From positions 186,001 to 250,000 of the forward strand of contig CANLLF010000004.1 of the NCBI GenBank assembly GCA_947491935.1: a stretch of DNA of 64,000 nucleotides, given 5' to 3'. This DNA comes from an uncultured Roseicyclus sp. GTDB taxonomy: Bacteria > Pseudomonadota > Alphaproteobacteria > Rhodobacterales > Rhodobacteraceae. A program made the translations under genes and the position numbers. The stretch's first letter is position 1, and every line of letters begins with the position of its first letter. Under the pieces are notes generated by a model. The model searched no databases and was not told the DNA's origin. It worked only from the letters and a program-made list of their open reading frames with translations. Below are positions 26,872-35,608 of the stretch, piece after piece.

Positions 26872-28747
26872 AGAAAGCGCGGTCGGACGTCCCGTAGCCG
26901 GGAACAGTCTGATAGGCTTCGTCCAAAAGATTGTCCGCGCGCACGTAGAGGTCGATATCGTCGGTCAAACCGAAAGCGAGCGTCGCATCGAATGTGGTGA
27001 AGTCATCGAGGCCGGGCCGGCCTGCCTGATGCGTCCCCGTCACGAACAGGGATAAATCGGGCCGAATATCACCCCCGACCGTCGCTGAGATCGCGTGCTG
27101 CGGCACGGCGACCGCCCAGCCGGAGCTGTCGATCGTCACATTCGCGCGGCTATCCGTGAAGGTATAAGACCCCTCAACGCTAAGCCCGCTGTTGAAACCC
27201 CAACCACCGGCCAGTTCAACCCCTTGCCTTGTGGCCGTGCCTTCCCGTTGCACGTAGTTGAAGGAGGTAAACGAGTAATCGATGATGTCTTCCGCCTCGA
27301 TCCAGAACACGGTGGCGCTGACGAAACCACGATCCGCGAAACGCTGCTCGATCCCCAGATCGAAGCTGACGGAGGTTTCCGGCTGCAGGGTCGCGTCGCC
27401 TGCAAAGCCGTCATAAAGCTCGTAATTCGACGGGGCGCGGTAGCCATTGGCGAGGTTGGCACGGATGATCAAATCGTCCTGCGGGCGGTAGGCGGCTGAC
27501 AATCGACCTGTGACGAAATCGCCGAACTGGGAGTGATCGTCGTAGCGAATGGTGGCCGCGATATCGAGCATTTCTGACGGCGCAAAGCTGTACTCAGCGA
27601 ATGCTGATGTGATCGTGGTCTCGAAGCTTTGCGTTGTGACCGGCGGGAAATCCGTTTCGATCCTGTCAGAGTAGCTTTCGATGACCTGTTCGAGGCCCAG
27701 AACCAGCGTGCCGTTGCCGCCCAGATCGCCGATGGCGCGGTAGCCGAATTGATGGCGCTCGCCCTCGTACCTGAAGTCGAAGCCTCCGAAGGCGTTGGAG
27801 CCGCTAAGTCGGCGGTCAGACAGGAAATACGAGACTTCGCCCACATGATCCCACGTACCTGTGTCGTATGTCAGTGCAAGGCGTGCTCCGGTCTGGTCGC
27901 GTTCGGTCACGTCATCGGGGGAGCCATCGCAGACGGTCGCGCTTGCGGCCGGGCAGCTTTGGGTTTCGTCGTAGTCAAACTCGGCTTGATCAAGGAATGC
28001 GCTGGCCTCAAGCACCAGTGCATCGCCGATGTCGTAGCGTCCCGAAAAACTGATCCGGCTGGAGGTGAAACCATCGGCTTCGGTATTGCCATTGTCTTCA
28101 TCGGCAGCGGAGAAGCCGTCGCTGGAGACGTGGCTGAGCGTCACGTTCGTCTCATGGCCCGCGCCCCGGTTCGAGAAGCTGTAAGAGCCGCTGACCGTGT
28201 TGTAGCTGCCATATTCTGCGGTGACCGAATTGGTCATGCCATCGGCTGTGGCGCGGCGCGTGGTGATATCGATTACACCGCCAATCGCCTCGGATCCGTA
28301 TAGGGCGGATTGGGAGCCGCGGATGATTTCGATCCGGGAGATATCGCTCGTGGTCAGACCACCAAAGTCATAGGCGACCTGCGTGCCGGACGGGTCAGAG
28401 ACATCGATGCCGTCAATCCGGACCGCGATGTTTTGCTGACTGATGCCGCGGACGGTCAGAGCCGCTTGCGTCCCCAGCGGACCGTTTGTGCGGATACTCA
28501 CACCCGGCACACGGCGCAGAAGATCGACCACGCGGATGTCTTCCGTCGCTTCAAGTTCTGCTTCGGTGATCACGGTGGCGGATGCGCCGGACCGGTCGGC
28601 TTCGACTTGTGTGAGGTTGCCGCTGAAGATGATCTCATCCAGCTCGAACACGTTTTGTGCCATGGCAGGCGCGGTCAGAAGCGCTGTTATGGCTGTCGCG
28701 CCCGATAGGGCGCGGATGGCGGGCTTGGCCGCAAGAATATGGGTCAT
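26846..28747 (-). CDS. btuB: TonB-dependent vitamin B12 receptor
   Basis: A 633-residue outer-membrane receptor. After the signal peptide (cleavage near AMAQ) comes a TonB-box-like stretch (FELDEIIFSG), then the plug domain with TEAELEATEDIRVVDLLRRVPGVSIRTNG, VRIDGIDVSDPSG and SRIEIIRGSQSALYGSEAIGGVIDI. The barrel follows and ends in FYVGLRASF with terminal Phe. Length and plug fit BtuB. The cobalamin riboswitch directly upstream on the same strand identifies the ligand class. The mRNA leader before the ATG at 28747 contains a purine-rich ribosome site (GGAAGGGGG) that can be paired by an upstream CCCTTCC. Confidence 0.95.
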   Translation of the reverse strand: MTHILAAKPAIRALSGATAITALLTAPAMAQNVFELDEIIFSGNLTQVEADRSGASATVITEAELEATEDIRVVDLLRRVPGVSIRTNGPLGTQAALTVRGISQQNIAVRIDGIDVSDPSGTQVAYDFGGLTTSDISRIEIIRGSQSALYGSEAIGGVIDITTRRATADGMTNSVTAEYGSYNTVSGSYSFSNRGAGHETNVTLSHVSSDGFSAADEDNGNTEADGFTSSRISFSGRYDIGDALVLEASAFLDQAEFDYDETQSCPAASATVCDGSPDDVTERDQTGARLALTYDTGTWDHVGEVSYFLSDRRLSGSNAFGGFDFRYEGERHQFGYRAIGDLGGNGTLVLGLEQVIESYSDRIETDFPPVTTQSFETTITSAFAEYSFAPSEMLDIAATIRYDDHSQFGDFVTGRLSAAYRPQDDLIIRANLANGYRAPSNYELYDGFAGDATLQPETSVSFDLGIEQRFADRGFVSATVFWIEAEDIIDYSFTSFNYVQREGTATRQGVELAGGWGFNSGLSVEGSYTFTDSRANVTIDSSGWAVAVPQHAISATVGGDIRPDLSLFVTGTHQAGRPGLDDFTTFDATLAFGLTDDIDLYVRADNLLDEAYQTVPGYGTSDRAFYVGLRASF

Positions 28748-28756
28748 GGTTGATCC

Positions 28757-28809
28757 CCCTTCCGTCAGGCCGGTTGGTCCGGCCGGATTCCGTGATGTCG
28801 TTGGAAGGG
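28757..28809 (-). promoter_or_regulatory. putative expression platform hiding the btuB ribosome site
   Basis: On the minus strand, CCCTTCC (28803-28809) can pair exactly with GGAAGGG (28757-28763), which is the btuB Shine-Dalgarno region. The intervening bases contain a second perfect stem, GGCCGG/CCGGCC (28768-28773 with 28779-28784) and a five-base loop. There is no U-run, so control of translation initiation fits better than transcription termination. Pairing is seen in the sequence; its use as a switch is inference. Confidence 0.55.
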
Positions 28810-28884
28810 TGTCCTCCCGCAGACGGTGCTTTGTGCCACCGCTACGGACAGGTCCGTTGCCCCCACGCCCTCCGCGCGGGAAAC

Positions 28885-29058
28885 AGGGTGATCACCTCGG
28901 CAGGTCTCCTGACTTGCGGGTCTTCGTTTGGCCGGGCCTTCCCGGGGAACCCCCCAGTGGCATGATCCAGCCGCACTCGCCGCTTACAGTTGCGGGGGCA
29001 GTCGCGGAGTTGAACCGCGTTCCCTTTTACCCGGACAGCGAAACCGCCCGGACCGAAG
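28885..29058 (-). promoter_or_regulatory. cobalamin riboswitch upstream of btuB
   Basis: Read on the minus strand, this leader carries the conserved blocks of the AdoCbl riboswitch in order: GGTAAAAGGGAAC, the stem ending CCGCGACTGCCCCCGCAAC followed by TGTAAGCGG, the B12-box-like GCCACTGG (plus strand CCAGTGGC at about 28955-28962), GGGAAGGC, and the 3' end GCAAGTCAGGAGACCTGCC. It is placed to control the whole btuB-tonB operon. Adenosylcobalamin binding normally represses such genes. Ends are approximate. Confidence 0.95.
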
Positions 29059-29065
29059 CACGTTC

Positions 29066-29095
29066 CGAATACGCCCCGGGCCCTGAGTCGCACAA
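29066..29095 (-). promoter_or_regulatory. possible sigma70-type promoter for the B12 operon
   Basis: On the minus strand TTGTGC (29090-29095) is followed after 18 bases by TATTCG (29066-29071). Both hexamers are imperfect, but a start site about seven bases further would fall at the 5' end of the riboswitch, which is what the leader requires. Confidence 0.3.
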
Positions 29096-29162
29096 GGGGC
29101 GGGTGCGACGGATTGCGGGCCGTTACCGAAATGCCGCAGGGTGCGGGTGGGGAGGATTGCCG

Positions 29163-29963
29163 ATGCCGATCACGGATTGGGACGATGCCTATGCCAACGG
29201 CGCCTATATAGATGGTGCCGATGAGATTGTGGCGGGCTGGGCCGCGCAGGCGGAGGCTTTGCGTTCAAGAGTGTCGCCGAAGCGGGTTCAGGTGGGTGGC
29301 CACCCGCGTCAGTTTCTTGACCTCTACAGGCCCGAACATGCCGTGCAGGGCCTGACACTCATCGTGCATGGTGGATATTGGATGGCATTTTCCGCCGCGG
29401 ATTTTGCACATCTGGCTGCCGGGCCCCTGGCGCGCAGGCAGGCCGTAGCGATGGTGAATTATACATTGGCTCCGGACGCGCGGATTGCCGAGATCACTGA
29501 AGAGGTCAGACGTGCGGTATGTGCCGCAGCTGACATTGTCGATGGCCCGATCCGGCTGGTCGGCCATTCCGCCGGGGGGCATTTGGTCAGCCGGATGATC
29601 TGCGAAGATGTCCTGCCTGACGCGGTAGCCGACCGGATCGCCCATGTCCTATCCGTCTCAGGGGTTCATGATCTACGGCCACTCCTGCAGACCGGCAAGA
29701 ACGAGACATTGAAGCTGACCGAGGTGGAAGCGGCAGCTGAAAGCCCGGCCCTTTTGAAACCCCGGATCGGCGCGCGCGTGACGTGTGTGGTGGGCGCGGA
29801 GGAGCGGCCTGAATTCCGGCGGCAAAATGCGCTGCTGGCGAATATCTGGCGCGGCCTTGGCGCCGATACGGCGTCCGTCGAGGTTCCCGGCGAAAACCAT
29901 TTCAGTATCATCGCAGGGTTGGAGCAGCCGGACGGCCCCCTGACAAGTTTACTGCTGGATTAG
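29163..29963 (+). CDS. alpha/beta hydrolase, arylformamidase/carboxylesterase-like
   Basis: A 266-residue soluble hydrolase. The oxyanion-hole motif HGGYW (residues near 70) is the form seen in kynurenine formamidases and related esterases; the nucleophile elbow is GHSAGGH; a catalytic His is likely in PGENHFSI near the C-terminus. The ATG at 29163 follows a GGGGAGG ribosome site; the open frame upstream crosses the riboswitch region and is not coding. Only four bases separate its stop from the convergent marR-type gene. No tryptophan-degradation genes are nearby, so the substrate remains open. Confidence 0.87.
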   Translation: MPITDWDDAYANGAYIDGADEIVAGWAAQAEALRSRVSPKRVQVGGHPRQFLDLYRPEHAVQGLTLIVHGGYWMAFSAADFAHLAAGPLARRQAVAMVNYTLAPDARIAEITEEVRRAVCAAADIVDGPIRLVGHSAGGHLVSRMICEDVLPDAVADRIAHVLSVSGVHDLRPLLQTGKNETLKLTEVEAAAESPALLKPRIGARVTCVVGAEERPEFRRQNALLANIWRGLGADTASVEVPGENHFSIIAGLEQPDGPLTSLLLD

Positions 29964-29967
29964 TGGA

Positions 29968-30441
29968 TCAGAGCTTTTCGAACAGCCCGCTGATGGCCGT
30001 TTTCAGCTGCGCGCGATCTTCGGGGCCAAGCGCATCGAGCATCTTGCTTTCGGCCGCATGGGCCGCGGATTTCAGACGCATCACCTCGACATTTCCCTTG
30101 TCCGACAGCTTCACCACCAGCCGACGGCGGTCTGATTTGTCCCGGATGACCGAAATCATATCGAGATCCTCCAACCGACGCTGCGCGCGGCTGACCCGGG
30201 CGGCATCCATCGCCGTAAGGATGCACAAATCGTGGGACGAGCAGGGTTGGTTTGACGGAAGCGCCATCATGATGCGCCATTCCGGTACCTGGAACCCGGC
30301 GTCTTCCATGACGCGACCGAACAGGCGGGACGAGATCACCGACATCTGAAATGGCAGAAAATCGGCAAGGTCAAACGATAGGGATTGGGCCTGATCTTTC
30401 ACGTCATCCTCGCGCTTTGTGTATTCGGACTGGAAATACAA
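29968..30441 (-). CDS. MarR family transcriptional regulator
   Basis: A 157-residue winged-helix repressor. The recognition region HDLCILTAMDAARVSRAQRRLEDLDMISVIRD followed by the wing SDRRRLVVKLSDKG is characteristic of MarR proteins, and both ends have the helices that make the dimer interface. It is convergent with the hydrolase at 29163. Its upstream region (30442-30520) contains TTGTC-N9-GACAG (30482-30501), which overlaps a TTGACA on the minus strand and could be an operator; this is only a suggestion. Confidence 0.9.
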   Translation of the reverse strand: MYFQSEYTKREDDVKDQAQSLSFDLADFLPFQMSVISSRLFGRVMEDAGFQVPEWRIMMALPSNQPCSSHDLCILTAMDAARVSRAQRRLEDLDMISVIRDKSDRRRLVVKLSDKGNVEVMRLKSAAHAAESKMLDALGPEDRAQLKTAISGLFEKL

Positions 30442-30628
30442 CTAGAAGGTTAGCGTCACTGTGCGGACTCGCGCAAGATAATTGTCAACTTCACTAGACA
30501 GGCGGATCATCGCGCCCTGTTGGCGGATGGTCGCGGTGCGAAAGCGTCAAGTTTCCTATCGGGAACAGTCGCCGCCCGTTTTCCGCCGATCCGCGACTTT
30601 GCGACCATATTCTGTCTTGTCCGCGTCA

Positions 30629-30695
30629 TGTCCCCGGAATATCCCCGTCCGTGGGACACCCCTCCCCAACGAGGGGCGCATATCTGTGAGGATAT
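30629..30695 (+). promoter_or_regulatory. structured 5' leader of serC, candidate serC RNA motif
   Basis: Three consecutive hairpins precede the serC start: TGTCCC/GGGACA (30629-30634 with 30653-30658), CCCCT/AGGGG (30659-30663 with 30672-30676) and ATATC/GATAT (30680-30684 with 30691-30695). The last one contains most of the GAGGA ribosome site (30688-30692) in its loop and stem. A conserved 'serC' leader RNA is known upstream of serC in alphaproteobacteria, and position and shape agree with it. I cannot run a covariance model, so the family assignment is provisional. Confidence 0.55.
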
Positions 30696-30701
30696 CCAGT
30701 G

Positions 30702-31880
30702 ATGGTTATTGATACTCCGACCGCGCAGTCGGTCACGAAGCCTGTCGTTACTCCAGCGAATCCGCGTTTCTCGTCTGGCCCCTGCGCCAAACCCCCCACA
30801 TGGACACCCGACGCGCTGAAACAGGCGCCCCTTGGCCGGTCGCACCGCGCGCCTGTGGGCAAGGGTCTGCTGACGTCAGTCATCGACAAGACCGCTGAAA
30901 TCCTTGGCGTGCCTGACGGCTACAAGGTCGGCATCGTGCCCGCATCCGATACCGGCGCGGTTGAAATGGCGATGTGGTCGATGCTTGGGCCGCGCCCCTG
31001 CACCATGCTGGCCTGGGAAAGCTTCGGCGCGGGCTGGGTGACTGATGTGGTCAAGCAGCTGAAGCTCGACGCGACGGTTATAACGGCCGAGTATGGTGAA
31101 CTCCCAGATCTGGCCGCCGTGGATTGGAACGATGACGTCGTGTTCACATGGAATGGCACCACCTCCGGCGTTCGCGTGCCGAATGGGGATGCGATCCCGG
31201 CGGACCGCGCGGGCCTGACGATCTGCGATGCCACCAGCGCGGCCTTCGCTCAGGATTTGCCATGGGACAAGCTCGATGTCGTGACGTTCAGCTGGCAGAA
31301 GGTGATGGGCGGCGAGGCGGCTCATGGCATGTTGGTGCTCAGCCCCCGTGCTGTCGAACGGTTGGAGAGCTACACGCCCGCCTGGCCCTTGCCCAAGATC
31401 TTTCGCCTGACGAAGGGCGGCAAACTGATCGATGGCATTTTCACCGGTGCAACGATCAACACGCCGTCGATGCTCTGCGTTGAGGACTACGCCTTTGCGC
31501 TCAAATGGGCCGAGAGCGTTGGCGGGCTTAAGGGCCTGATGGCGCGCGCCGATGCCAATGCACAGGCGGTCTGGGATTTCTGCGAACAGCGCGATTGGAT
31601 CGAAAACCTCGCCGAAGATCCGGCCACGCGCTCGAACACGTCCGTCTGCCTCAAATTCACCGATCCCCGTATCAAGGATGGGGCCATTTTCGCCAAAGCC
31701 GTCGCCAAACGCATGGAAACCGAACATGCCGCGTGGGACATCGGCGCCTATCGCGATGCGCCTCCGGGTCTTCGCATCTGGTGCGGCGCCACCATCGAGA
31801 CATCGGATATCGAAGCGATGTTGCCCTGGCTCGATTGGGCGTTCCACGTGGAGATCGAGGCGCAGTCCGAAGCGGCCTGA
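30702..31880 (+). CDS. serC: phosphoserine aminotransferase
   Basis: PLP enzyme that converts 3-phosphohydroxypyruvate to O-phosphoserine using glutamate. The product is 392 residues from the ATG at 30702 (a GTG directly before it at 30699 is possible). It opens with the family pattern [13 protein letters not shown], has the [12 protein letters not shown] loop and the PLP lysine in [15 protein letters not shown]. This long alphaproteobacterial form is distinct from the shorter E. coli type. serA follows after 80 bases, so the two probably form an operon. Confidence 0.95.
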   Translation: MVIDTPTAQSVTKPVVTPANPRFSSGPCAKPPTWTPDALKQAPLGRSHRAPVGKGLLTSVIDKTAEILGVPDGYKVGIVPASDTGAVEMAMWSMLGPRPCTMLAWESFGAGWVTDVVKQLKLDATVITAEYGELPDLAAVDWNDDVVFTWNGTTSGVRVPNGDAIPADRAGLTICDATSAAFAQDLPWDKLDVVTFSWQKVMGGEAAHGMLVLSPRAVERLESYTPAWPLPKIFRLTKGGKLIDGIFTGATINTPSMLCVEDYAFALKWAESVGGLKGLMARADANAQAVWDFCEQRDWIENLAEDPATRSNTSVCLKFTDPRIKDGAIFAKAVAKRMETEHAAWDIGAYRDAPPGLRIWCGATIETSDIEAMLPWLDWAFHVEIEAQSEAA

Positions 31881-31916
31881 TCCCCATTTCTTTGTTCCAA
31901 AAATATGCAAATCCCC

Positions 31917-31937
31917 GGTCTGCCTAATGCGCAGACC
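31917..31937 (+). promoter_or_regulatory. hairpin just upstream of serA
   Basis: GGTCTGC (31917-31923) and GCAGACC (31931-31937) form a perfect seven-pair stem with a seven-base loop, ending a few bases before the GAGGAG ribosome site of serA. It could modulate translation of serA or be an mRNA processing element in the serC-serA transcript. The stretch before it contains a TTTGTTCCAAAAATA string that looks like a common Rhodobacterales intergenic remnant. Confidence 0.4.
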
Positions 31938-31960
31938 TCCGAAAATGAGGAGCGCCGCAG

Positions 31961-33556
31961 ATGGCCCCCAAAGTACTCGTATCCGACAAGCTTTCGGAAA
32001 CCGCCGTCCAGATCTTTCGCGACCGCGGCATCGACGTCACGTTCGACCCGTCCATCGGTAAGGATAAGGAGAAGCTGCTGTCCGTGATCGACCAGTATGA
32101 TGGCCTTGCCATCCGGTCCGCGACGAAAGTTACCGAAAAGATCATTGCGGCGGCGACGAACCTGAAGGTGGTGGGCCGTGCCGGTATCGGCGTCGATAAT
32201 GTGGACATCCCCGCCGCATCCAAGAAGGGCATCATCGTGATGAACACGCCCTTCGGAAACTCCATCACAACAGCCGAACATGCCATTGCGATGATGTTCG
32301 CCGTCGCCCGCCAGATCCCCGAGGCCAGCGCGTCCACCCATGACGGCAAATGGGAAAAGTCCCGCTTCATGGGCGTTGAACTGACGGGCAAGACCCTGGG
32401 CGTGATCGGCGCCGGGAATATCGGGTCCATCGTGATTTCCCGCGCGCTTGGCCTGAAAATGAAGGTGCTGGCCTATGATCCGTTTCTCAGCGAGGAACGC
32501 GCGAAGGAGATTGGCTGCACCAAGGTAGGGCTCGACGAGCTGCTGCCGCGGGCCGATTTCATCACCATGCACGTGCCCTTCACCGAGAAGACCGCGAATA
32601 TCCTGAGCGCCGAAAACCTCGCCAAGACCAAGAAGGGCGTCCGCATCATCAACTGCGCGCGCGGCGGTCTGGTGGATGAGGCTGCCTTGGCGGAGCTTCT
32701 GAAATCGGGTCACGTCGCAGGCGCGGCCTTTGACGTGTTTGCGAAGGAGCCCGCGAACGAGAACCCCCTGTTCCACCTGCCCAATGTTGTCGTCACGCCG
32801 CATCTTGGCGCCGCCACAACCGAAGCGCAGGAAAACGTGGCGTTGCAGGTGGCGGAGCAGATGTCCGATTACCTGTTGACCGGCGCGGTGTCCAACGCGC
32901 TGAACATGCCGTCGGTCACGGCGAAAGAGGCCGCGATCATGGGGCCTTGGGTGAAGCTGGCCGAACATTTGGGCGCCTTTGTGGGTCAGCTCACCGAGGA
33001 GCCGATCCAGAGCATCGACGTGGTCTATAACGGCGTCGTCACAGGCATGAACCTCAAGGCGCTCGATTGTGCGGCGATTGCCGGTGTCATGAAGGCGACG
33101 AACCCCGATGTGAACATGGTCTCCGCGCCCGTGATTGCCAAGGAGCGCGGGATCGAACTGAGCCAGACCACGCAAGACAAGACGGGCGTGTTCGACGGGT
33201 ATATCCGGCTGGTGGTGAAAACGGACACGCGCGAGCGGTCCATTGCGGGCACGTGTTTCAGCGATGGCAAACCGCGGTTTATCCAGATCAAGGGCATCAA
33301 TATCGACGCCGAAATCGGCGAACACATGCTCTACACCACTAACGAAGACGTACCGGGCATTATCGGTACGTTGGGGCAGACCATGGGCGAGAACGGCGTG
33401 AATATCGCCAACTTCACCCTTGGCCGCTCCGGCCCGAAAGGCGAAGCGATTGCGCTGCTCTATCTTGACGCACAGCCGCCCGCCGCGGTTCTGGACAAGC
33501 TGATGGCCACGGGTCTGTTCCAGCAGGTCAAGCCGCTGCAATTCGACGCGGCCTGA
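31961..33556 (+). CDS. serA: D-3-phosphoglycerate dehydrogenase
   Basis: First enzyme of serine synthesis, oxidising 3-phosphoglycerate with NAD. The long form, 531 residues, has the substrate and NAD domains (GIGVDNVDIPAAS; GVIGAGNIGSIVISRA as the Rossmann motif; the catalytic Arg in INCARGGLVDE; catalytic His in VVTPHLGAATTEAQ), then an intervening allosteric substrate-binding domain, then a C-terminal ACT domain (DVPGIIGTLGQTMGENGVNIANFTLG). The ATG follows a GAGGAG ribosome site. The ACT domain suggests feedback control by serine, as known in other bacteria. Confidence 0.97.
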   Translation: MAPKVLVSDKLSETAVQIFRDRGIDVTFDPSIGKDKEKLLSVIDQYDGLAIRSATKVTEKIIAAATNLKVVGRAGIGVDNVDIPAASKKGIIVMNTPFGNSITTAEHAIAMMFAVARQIPEASASTHDGKWEKSRFMGVELTGKTLGVIGAGNIGSIVISRALGLKMKVLAYDPFLSEERAKEIGCTKVGLDELLPRADFITMHVPFTEKTANILSAENLAKTKKGVRIINCARGGLVDEAALAELLKSGHVAGAAFDVFAKEPANENPLFHLPNVVVTPHLGAATTEAQENVALQVAEQMSDYLLTGAVSNALNMPSVTAKEAAIMGPWVKLAEHLGAFVGQLTEEPIQSIDVVYNGVVTGMNLKALDCAAIAGVMKATNPDVNMVSAPVIAKERGIELSQTTQDKTGVFDGYIRLVVKTDTRERSIAGTCFSDGKPRFIQIKGINIDAEIGEHMLYTTNEDVPGIIGTLGQTMGENGVNIANFTLGRSGPKGEAIALLYLDAQPPAAVLDKLMATGLFQQVKPLQFDAA

Positions 33557-33560
33557 TCCG

Positions 33561-34367
33561 GTGCGCGGTCTGGGCGGTGCCCCGATCCCGCGCCGATACG
33601 ACGTTCGGAGCGCGCTGTGGCATGCGCGCCCGATCACCATCGCTGTTCTGTCCGATCTGCATGTCTGCGATCCGTGGAGCCCGCTGTGGGCCTTGGACGA
33701 TGTGGTGGATCAGGTTCAGGCCGAAGCGCCCGACCTGATCCTATTGGCTGGTGACTTTCTGGCGCGAAATGTGATCCCGTCGCGCTTCATTGCGATTGAA
33801 CCGATTGCCACGGTTTTGGCCCGGCTCCGTGCCCCGCTGGGTGTTTATGCCAGCTTGGGCAATCACGATTGGCGCGATTGCCCCGTCGCGCGGGAAAACG
33901 GCCATATCTCAAACGGTGTCGAGCCTGCATTTGAGGCGCTCGGTATCCCGGTTTTGTCAAATCGCTCGGTGCAACTGGACGGCTCTATATGCCTGGTTGG
34001 GCTCGATTCCCAGCAAGGCACGGGCGGACCGAAGCGGCCTGACCCGCGCCACGATGTCGAGGCGGCCTTTTCCGCGGTCCCTGAGAGCGCCAGCACAATT
34101 CTGATGGCCCATGAGCCCGATATTTTTCTTGATCGCGACCTGCCGGTCGCCCTGCAAGTCAGCGGGCATACCCATACCGGGCAGATCAGTTTGTTCGGCT
34201 GGCGGCCCGCCACACCGTCACGTTATGGTGGACGGCTCGCCCATGGTCTGCATTCTGTAGGGGAACGGCACCTGATCGTGTCGGCGGGTCTGGGTTATAC
34301 CGGCTTGCCGATCCGTGTGAATGCCCCGCCGGAAATCGTTCACATAATGCTTTCGGCGAGCGAATGA
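33561..34367 (+). CDS. metallophosphoesterase, YkuE-like
   Basis: A 268-residue calcineurin-type phosphoesterase. All metal-binding motifs are present: LSDLHVCD, LLAGDFLARN, SLGNHDWR, LMAHEPD and SGHTHTGQ. There is no obvious signal peptide or membrane helix, unlike some YkuE proteins that act on the cell wall. It starts with a GTG only four bases after the serA stop, so it is probably co-transcribed with serC-serA. The substrate is unknown; a role in serine metabolism is not implied. Confidence 0.9.
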   Translation: MRGLGGAPIPRRYDVRSALWHARPITIAVLSDLHVCDPWSPLWALDDVVDQVQAEAPDLILLAGDFLARNVIPSRFIAIEPIATVLARLRAPLGVYASLGNHDWRDCPVARENGHISNGVEPAFEALGIPVLSNRSVQLDGSICLVGLDSQQGTGGPKRPDPRHDVEAAFSAVPESASTILMAHEPDIFLDRDLPVALQVSGHTHTGQISLFGWRPATPSRYGGRLAHGLHSVGERHLIVSAGLGYTGLPIRVNAPPEIVHIMLSASE

Positions 34368-34385
34368 TTAAGGGAGGGAGCACCC

Positions 34386-35561
34386 ATGGACGAGATCGTA
34401 ATTCTATCCGGCGCACGCACCGCCATCGGCACCTTTGGCGGTAGTCTTGCAGGTACCGCTCCGATTGACACCGGCACCGTCGCGGCAAAGGCCGCATTGG
34501 ACCGCGCCGGGGTTGAGGGCGCACAGATCGGCCACGTCGCCTTTGGCCATGTAATCAACACCGAGCCGCGCGATATGTATCTCAGCCGGGTCGCAGCGAT
34601 CCAGGCTGGTATCCCCGATACCACCCCCGCGATGAACGTGAACCGCCTCTGCGGGTCGGGTGCGCAGGCCATCGTGTCGGTGATCCAGTCACTGGCGATG
34701 GGCGATGCCGATTACGGCCTTGCCGGTGGCGCCGAAAGCATGAGCCGGTCGCCCTATATCAACCCGTCCGAGCGGTGGGGCCAGAAAATGGGCGATATCC
34801 GGACGCTCGACATGATGCTGGGCGCGCTCAACTGCCCGTTCGGCACGGGGCATATGGGGGTGACCGCAGAAAACGTGGCCGACGAGCATGACGTGACGCG
34901 GGAGCAGATGGATGGTTTCGCCATGGCCTCGCAGGAGCGCGCGGCACGCGCCATTGCCGAGGGGCGCTTTGCCGAGCAGATCGTACCGGTCGAGGTGAAG
35001 GTGAAGCGCGACATGGTGCCGTTCGAAGTGGACGAACACCCCAAGGCGACATCGATGGAGAAACTTGGTGGGCTGCGTGCGGTATTCAAGAAGGATGGGC
35101 GCGTGACGGCCGGCAATGCCTCGGGCATCAATGACGGTGCGGCGGCGCTGGTACTGGCGCGGGCTGAAGCGGCAGAAGCTGCGGGTCTGACGCCCCGCGC
35201 AAGGGTTCTGGGCTATGCCCATGCCGGGGTGCGGCCCGAGGTGATGGGGATCGGCCCGGTGCCGGCGGTGGAGAACCTGCTGGCAAAAACGGGCCTGACC
35301 ATCGGGGATTTCGACGTGATCGAATCCAACGAGGCCTTCGCCGCGCAGGCCCTTGCAGTGAACAAGGGGCTGGGGCTGGACCCGGAGAAGGTGAACCCGA
35401 ATGGCGGGGCCATCGCATTGGGTCATCCGGTGGGCGCAACGGGCGCGATCATCACTGTGAAGGCCATGTATGAGCTGGAGCGGATTGGCGGCAGCAAGGC
35501 CCTGATCACCATGTGTATCGGCGGCGGGCAGGGGATCGCGCTGGCGATTGAACGGGTCTGA
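34386..35561 (+). CDS. acetyl-CoA C-acetyltransferase (thiolase)
   Basis: A 391-residue thiolase. The acyl-binding Cys is in NRLCGSGAQAIVS (near residue 88), the active-site His in ALGHPVGATGA, and the second Cys in ITMCIGGGQGIALAIE; the ESNEAFAAQAL motif is intact. It condenses two acetyl-CoA to acetoacetyl-CoA or runs in reverse. It resembles PhaA-type biosynthetic thiolases, but no phaB or phaC is adjacent, so a role in polyhydroxybutyrate, the ethylmalonyl-CoA route or fatty-acid breakdown cannot be chosen. A GGGAGGG ribosome site precedes the ATG. Confidence 0.93.
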   Translation: MDEIVILSGARTAIGTFGGSLAGTAPIDTGTVAAKAALDRAGVEGAQIGHVAFGHVINTEPRDMYLSRVAAIQAGIPDTTPAMNVNRLCGSGAQAIVSVIQSLAMGDADYGLAGGAESMSRSPYINPSERWGQKMGDIRTLDMMLGALNCPFGTGHMGVTAENVADEHDVTREQMDGFAMASQERAARAIAEGRFAEQIVPVEVKVKRDMVPFEVDEHPKATSMEKLGGLRAVFKKDGRVTAGNASGINDGAAALVLARAEAAEAAGLTPRARVLGYAHAGVRPEVMGIGPVPAVENLLAKTGLTIGDFDVIESNEAFAAQALAVNKGLGLDPEKVNPNGGAIALGHPVGATGAIITVKAMYELERIGGSKALITMCIGGGQGIALAIERV

Positions 35562-35608
35562 ATAAGCGCGCTGATCGCTGATAGATAGGCTCGACGCGGA
35601 ACGGTTGC

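Noticed and set aside
28443-29162. An upstream extension of the arylformamidase-like gene
   Set aside because: It would translate the cobalamin riboswitch and part of antisense btuB; the ATG at 29163 has a GGGGAGG ribosome site.
30482-30501. TTGTC-N9-GACAG as MarR operator
   Set aside because: The spacing is plausible and it overlaps a TTGACA, but no matching -10 is visible on that strand and short repeats are common, so it is mentioned only as a suggestion in the regulator entry.
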